Source: Pseudomonas spelaei
GTDB lineage: Bacteria > Pseudomonadota > Gammaproteobacteria > Pseudomonadales > Pseudomonadaceae
Length of the DNA: 64,000 nucleotides
Direction: 5' to 3'
Assembly (NCBI RefSeq): GCF_009724245.1
Contig: NZ_WNNK01000002.1
Span: 186,001-250,000 of the forward strand
The notes beneath the pieces are model-generated. The model made no database searches. It was not told the DNA's origin and was given only the letters and a program-made list of their open reading frames with translations. This document shows, piece after piece, positions 62,605 to 64,000 of the stretch. Numbering within the stretch: the first letter of the stretch is position 1; every line of letters begins with the position of its first letter. The position numbers and the translations under genes are program-made.

Positions 62605-63906
62605 GTGTGCAGTAAGCCTTTTTTCGACAAACGCTCCCTGCGTGCGCTTTTACTGATCAGCGGCCTGCTAACGGTATTTTTCGCTGCCTGGCAAAGCCAT
62701 CCGCCCCATGTGTTGGCACCGTTTGCCCAAGCGAGCCAGACCGCCTCAACCGTGGCATCAGCCCCGCAATACAGCAGCCGCTTCGTCTCCTCGCAGCTCA
62801 CAGACTTTGTCCACTCCTCCTCCGTGACCGCCCTGCCCGGCGGCGATCTTATGGCAGTGTGGTTTGCCGGCTCCCGTGAAGGCGCCGCCGATGTGCAGGT
62901 GCGTACCGCACGCTTTGACGCCAACAGCGGCGAATGGGGTGCGGAGCAGGTGTTGGCCACTCGGGAAAGCACTCGCGACGGCACTCAGCGCTACATTCGC
63001 AAACTGGGCAATCCGGTGATCGCCCTGGCGCCAGATAATCGACTGTGGATGTTTTATGTCTCGGTGTCGGTCGGCGGCTGGGCCACCAGCGCGATCAATG
63101 TGATGGTCTCCGACGACCTGGGGACGAGTTGGTCGGCGCCTCGGCAATTGATCACGTCGCCATTCTTCAACATCAGCACCCTGGTGCGCGCCGCACCGGT
63201 GTTTCACGCCGACGGTTCCATCGGACTGCCGGTGTATCACGAGTTCATGGGCAAGTTTGCCGAGTACCTGTATTTGAGCGCCGACGGTGCGGTGATCGAT
63301 AAATTCCGCATCAGCCGTGGGAAACATTCACTGCAGCCGACCATCGTCGCGCAGGATGGGCAGCGCGCCATCGCCATGCTGCGTTACGCCGGCGAGACCC
63401 ATCACCGCATACTCGCCAGCCGTACCGAAGACGCCGGGCAGACCTGGAGCGAGCCGTATCCGCTGGAGCCGTCCAACCCCAACTCGTCCCTGGCGGCGGT
63501 GGGCATGGCCAACGACGGATTGCTGGTAGCCCTCAATGACCTGCAGGACGGGCGCTTTAAGCTCAGCCTGTATGGCACCAACGCCGGGCTCAATCAGTGG
63601 CGCAACCTGATAGAACTGGATCAGTCGCCGGACCCGCTGGGCCAGCCGTTCTCTCCAGAAGCCTACAAGGAAATCATCGGCGAAGGTTTCCGCGCCTCCA
63701 GCGGCGCCCTGCGCTTGCCCATGGAGCAACGCTTCCTCAGCAGCCTGGATTACCGCGTGTGCAAACCCCGAGGCTGCGAATTCGAATACGAGTATCCCTA
63801 TTTCAGCCGCAGCCCGGACGGCATGTACCACCTGGTCTACTCGTGGAATAACACCTTTATCAAACATGTCAGCTTCAACGAGGCCTGGCTGGCGGAGCGT
63901 CTGTGA
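62605..63906 (+). CDS. BNR/sialidase-fold exported protein
   Basis: A membrane-anchored or exported protein of about 433 residues from this GTG start. An earlier in-frame GTG at 62572 would add 11 residues; neither has a strong Shine-Dalgarno sequence. A hydrophobic segment follows at about residues 13-30. The rest resembles a six-bladed sialidase propeller with Asp-box-like motifs SDDLGTSWS and TEDAGQTWS and a trailing SPDGMYHL. Whether it cleaves sialic acid is unknown; many bacterial BNR proteins do not. The next gene overlaps its stop (TGATG). Confidence 0.82.
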   Translation: MCSKPFFDKRSLRALLLISGLLTVFFAAWQSHPPHVLAPFAQASQTASTVASAPQYSSRFVSSQLTDFVHSSSVTALPGGDLMAVWFAGSREGAADVQVRTARFDANSGEWGAEQVLATRESTRDGTQRYIRKLGNPVIALAPDNRLWMFYVSVSVGGWATSAINVMVSDDLGTSWSAPRQLITSPFFNISTLVRAAPVFHADGSIGLPVYHEFMGKFAEYLYLSADGAVIDKFRISRGKHSLQPTIVAQDGQRAIAMLRYAGETHHRILASRTEDAGQTWSEPYPLEPSNPNSSLAAVGMANDGLLVALNDLQDGRFKLSLYGTNAGLNQWRNLIELDQSPDPLGQPFSPEAYKEIIGEGFRASSGALRLPMEQRFLSSLDYRVCKPRGCEFEYEYPYFSRSPDGMYHLVYSWNNTFIKHVSFNEAWLAERL

Positions 63907-64000
63907 TGGTTTCCTTGTGGCAAGCCCATTTGAGTTTTGTCCTGCTGGGCTTTGTGCTGTTGAGCGCGTTGCGCTTTACCGCGCCCTGGCGTCCGTGGTT
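63906..64000 (+). CDS. Membrane protein gene, cut by window edge
   Basis: Only 31 codons are visible, starting MVSLWQAHLSFVLLGFVLL. The strongly hydrophobic start suggests an inner-membrane protein. It overlaps the preceding stop by one base, indicating translational coupling with the sialidase-like gene. Identity cannot be judged. Confidence 0.6.
   Translation, partial: MVSLWQAHLSFVLLGFVLLSALRFTAPWRPW

Overview
The window reads as a chromosomal segment of a fluorescent pseudomonad (Pseudomonas fluorescens group). Coding density is high and the base composition GC-rich. The block order purL, mltF, guaA/guaB, der-bamB-hisS-ispG-pilW-rlmN-ndk-isc-cysE-trmJ-suhB-secFD-yajC-tgt-queA is typical of Pseudomonas. 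Copies of the short Pseudomonas REP palindrome (core GGGCTTGCCCGC) are scattered between genes. No rRNA, CRISPR array, insertion sequence, integrase or transposase was seen.

Layout. 1-4140: 3' part of a very large toxin-like protein with two tandem TIKI/EreA/ChaN-like domains. 4236-8448: YqfO and purL. 8735-10195: mltF. 10330-18856: a trehalose phosphotransferase locus. It encodes EIIBC(Tre), phosphotrehalase, a LamB-type porin, an EIIA-HPr-EI fusion and a stand-alone EIIB lacking its phospho-cysteine, with divergent treR and a twin palindromic operator. An APH(3')-type kinase gene follows treR. 19728-29640: guaA, guaB, a zinc-ribbon protein, a TauE-type exporter, a LysR regulator, xseA, an M23 peptidase and leuA with a possible leader peptide. 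29840-31767: omega-amidase and methionine aminotransferase. 31881-40660: der, bamB, yfgM, hisS, ispG, rodZ, pilW, rlmN. 40689-46802: ndk and the complete isc operon under IscR. 47102-55786: cysE, trmJ, suhB, secF/secD/yajC, tgt and queA.

55895-60444, directly downstream of tRNA-Leu(CAA), is the accessory part. It holds a small unknown gene, a frameshifted PH-domain gene, a DUF3077 gene with an elaborate 5' leader (three-way-junction RNA plus a translationally coupled small ORF), a Tae4-type T6SS amidase effector with a two-helix membrane partner, an orphan barstar, an internally deleted E3-type bacteriocin remnant with its intact immunity gene, and a CDCC-motif protein of unknown function. 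It looks like a graveyard of antibacterial toxin/immunity modules. 60401-64000: a QseB/PmrA-like two-component system, a divergent BNR/sialidase-like gene, and the start of a membrane-protein gene cut by the window edge.

How parts work together. Trehalose would cross the porin, be phosphorylated by EIIBC using phosphate relayed through EI-HPr-EIIA, and be cleaved by TreC. TreR operators and Crc/Hfq-type A-rich motifs suggest substrate induction combined with catabolite repression. The isc genes make one Fe-S assembly line under an IscR promoter, next to CysE, which feeds the cysteine used by IscS. SecD/SecF/YajC assist protein export, BamB outer-membrane assembly, and tgt/queA make queuosine. 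Functions are read from sequence motifs and remembered family features; no database search was run.
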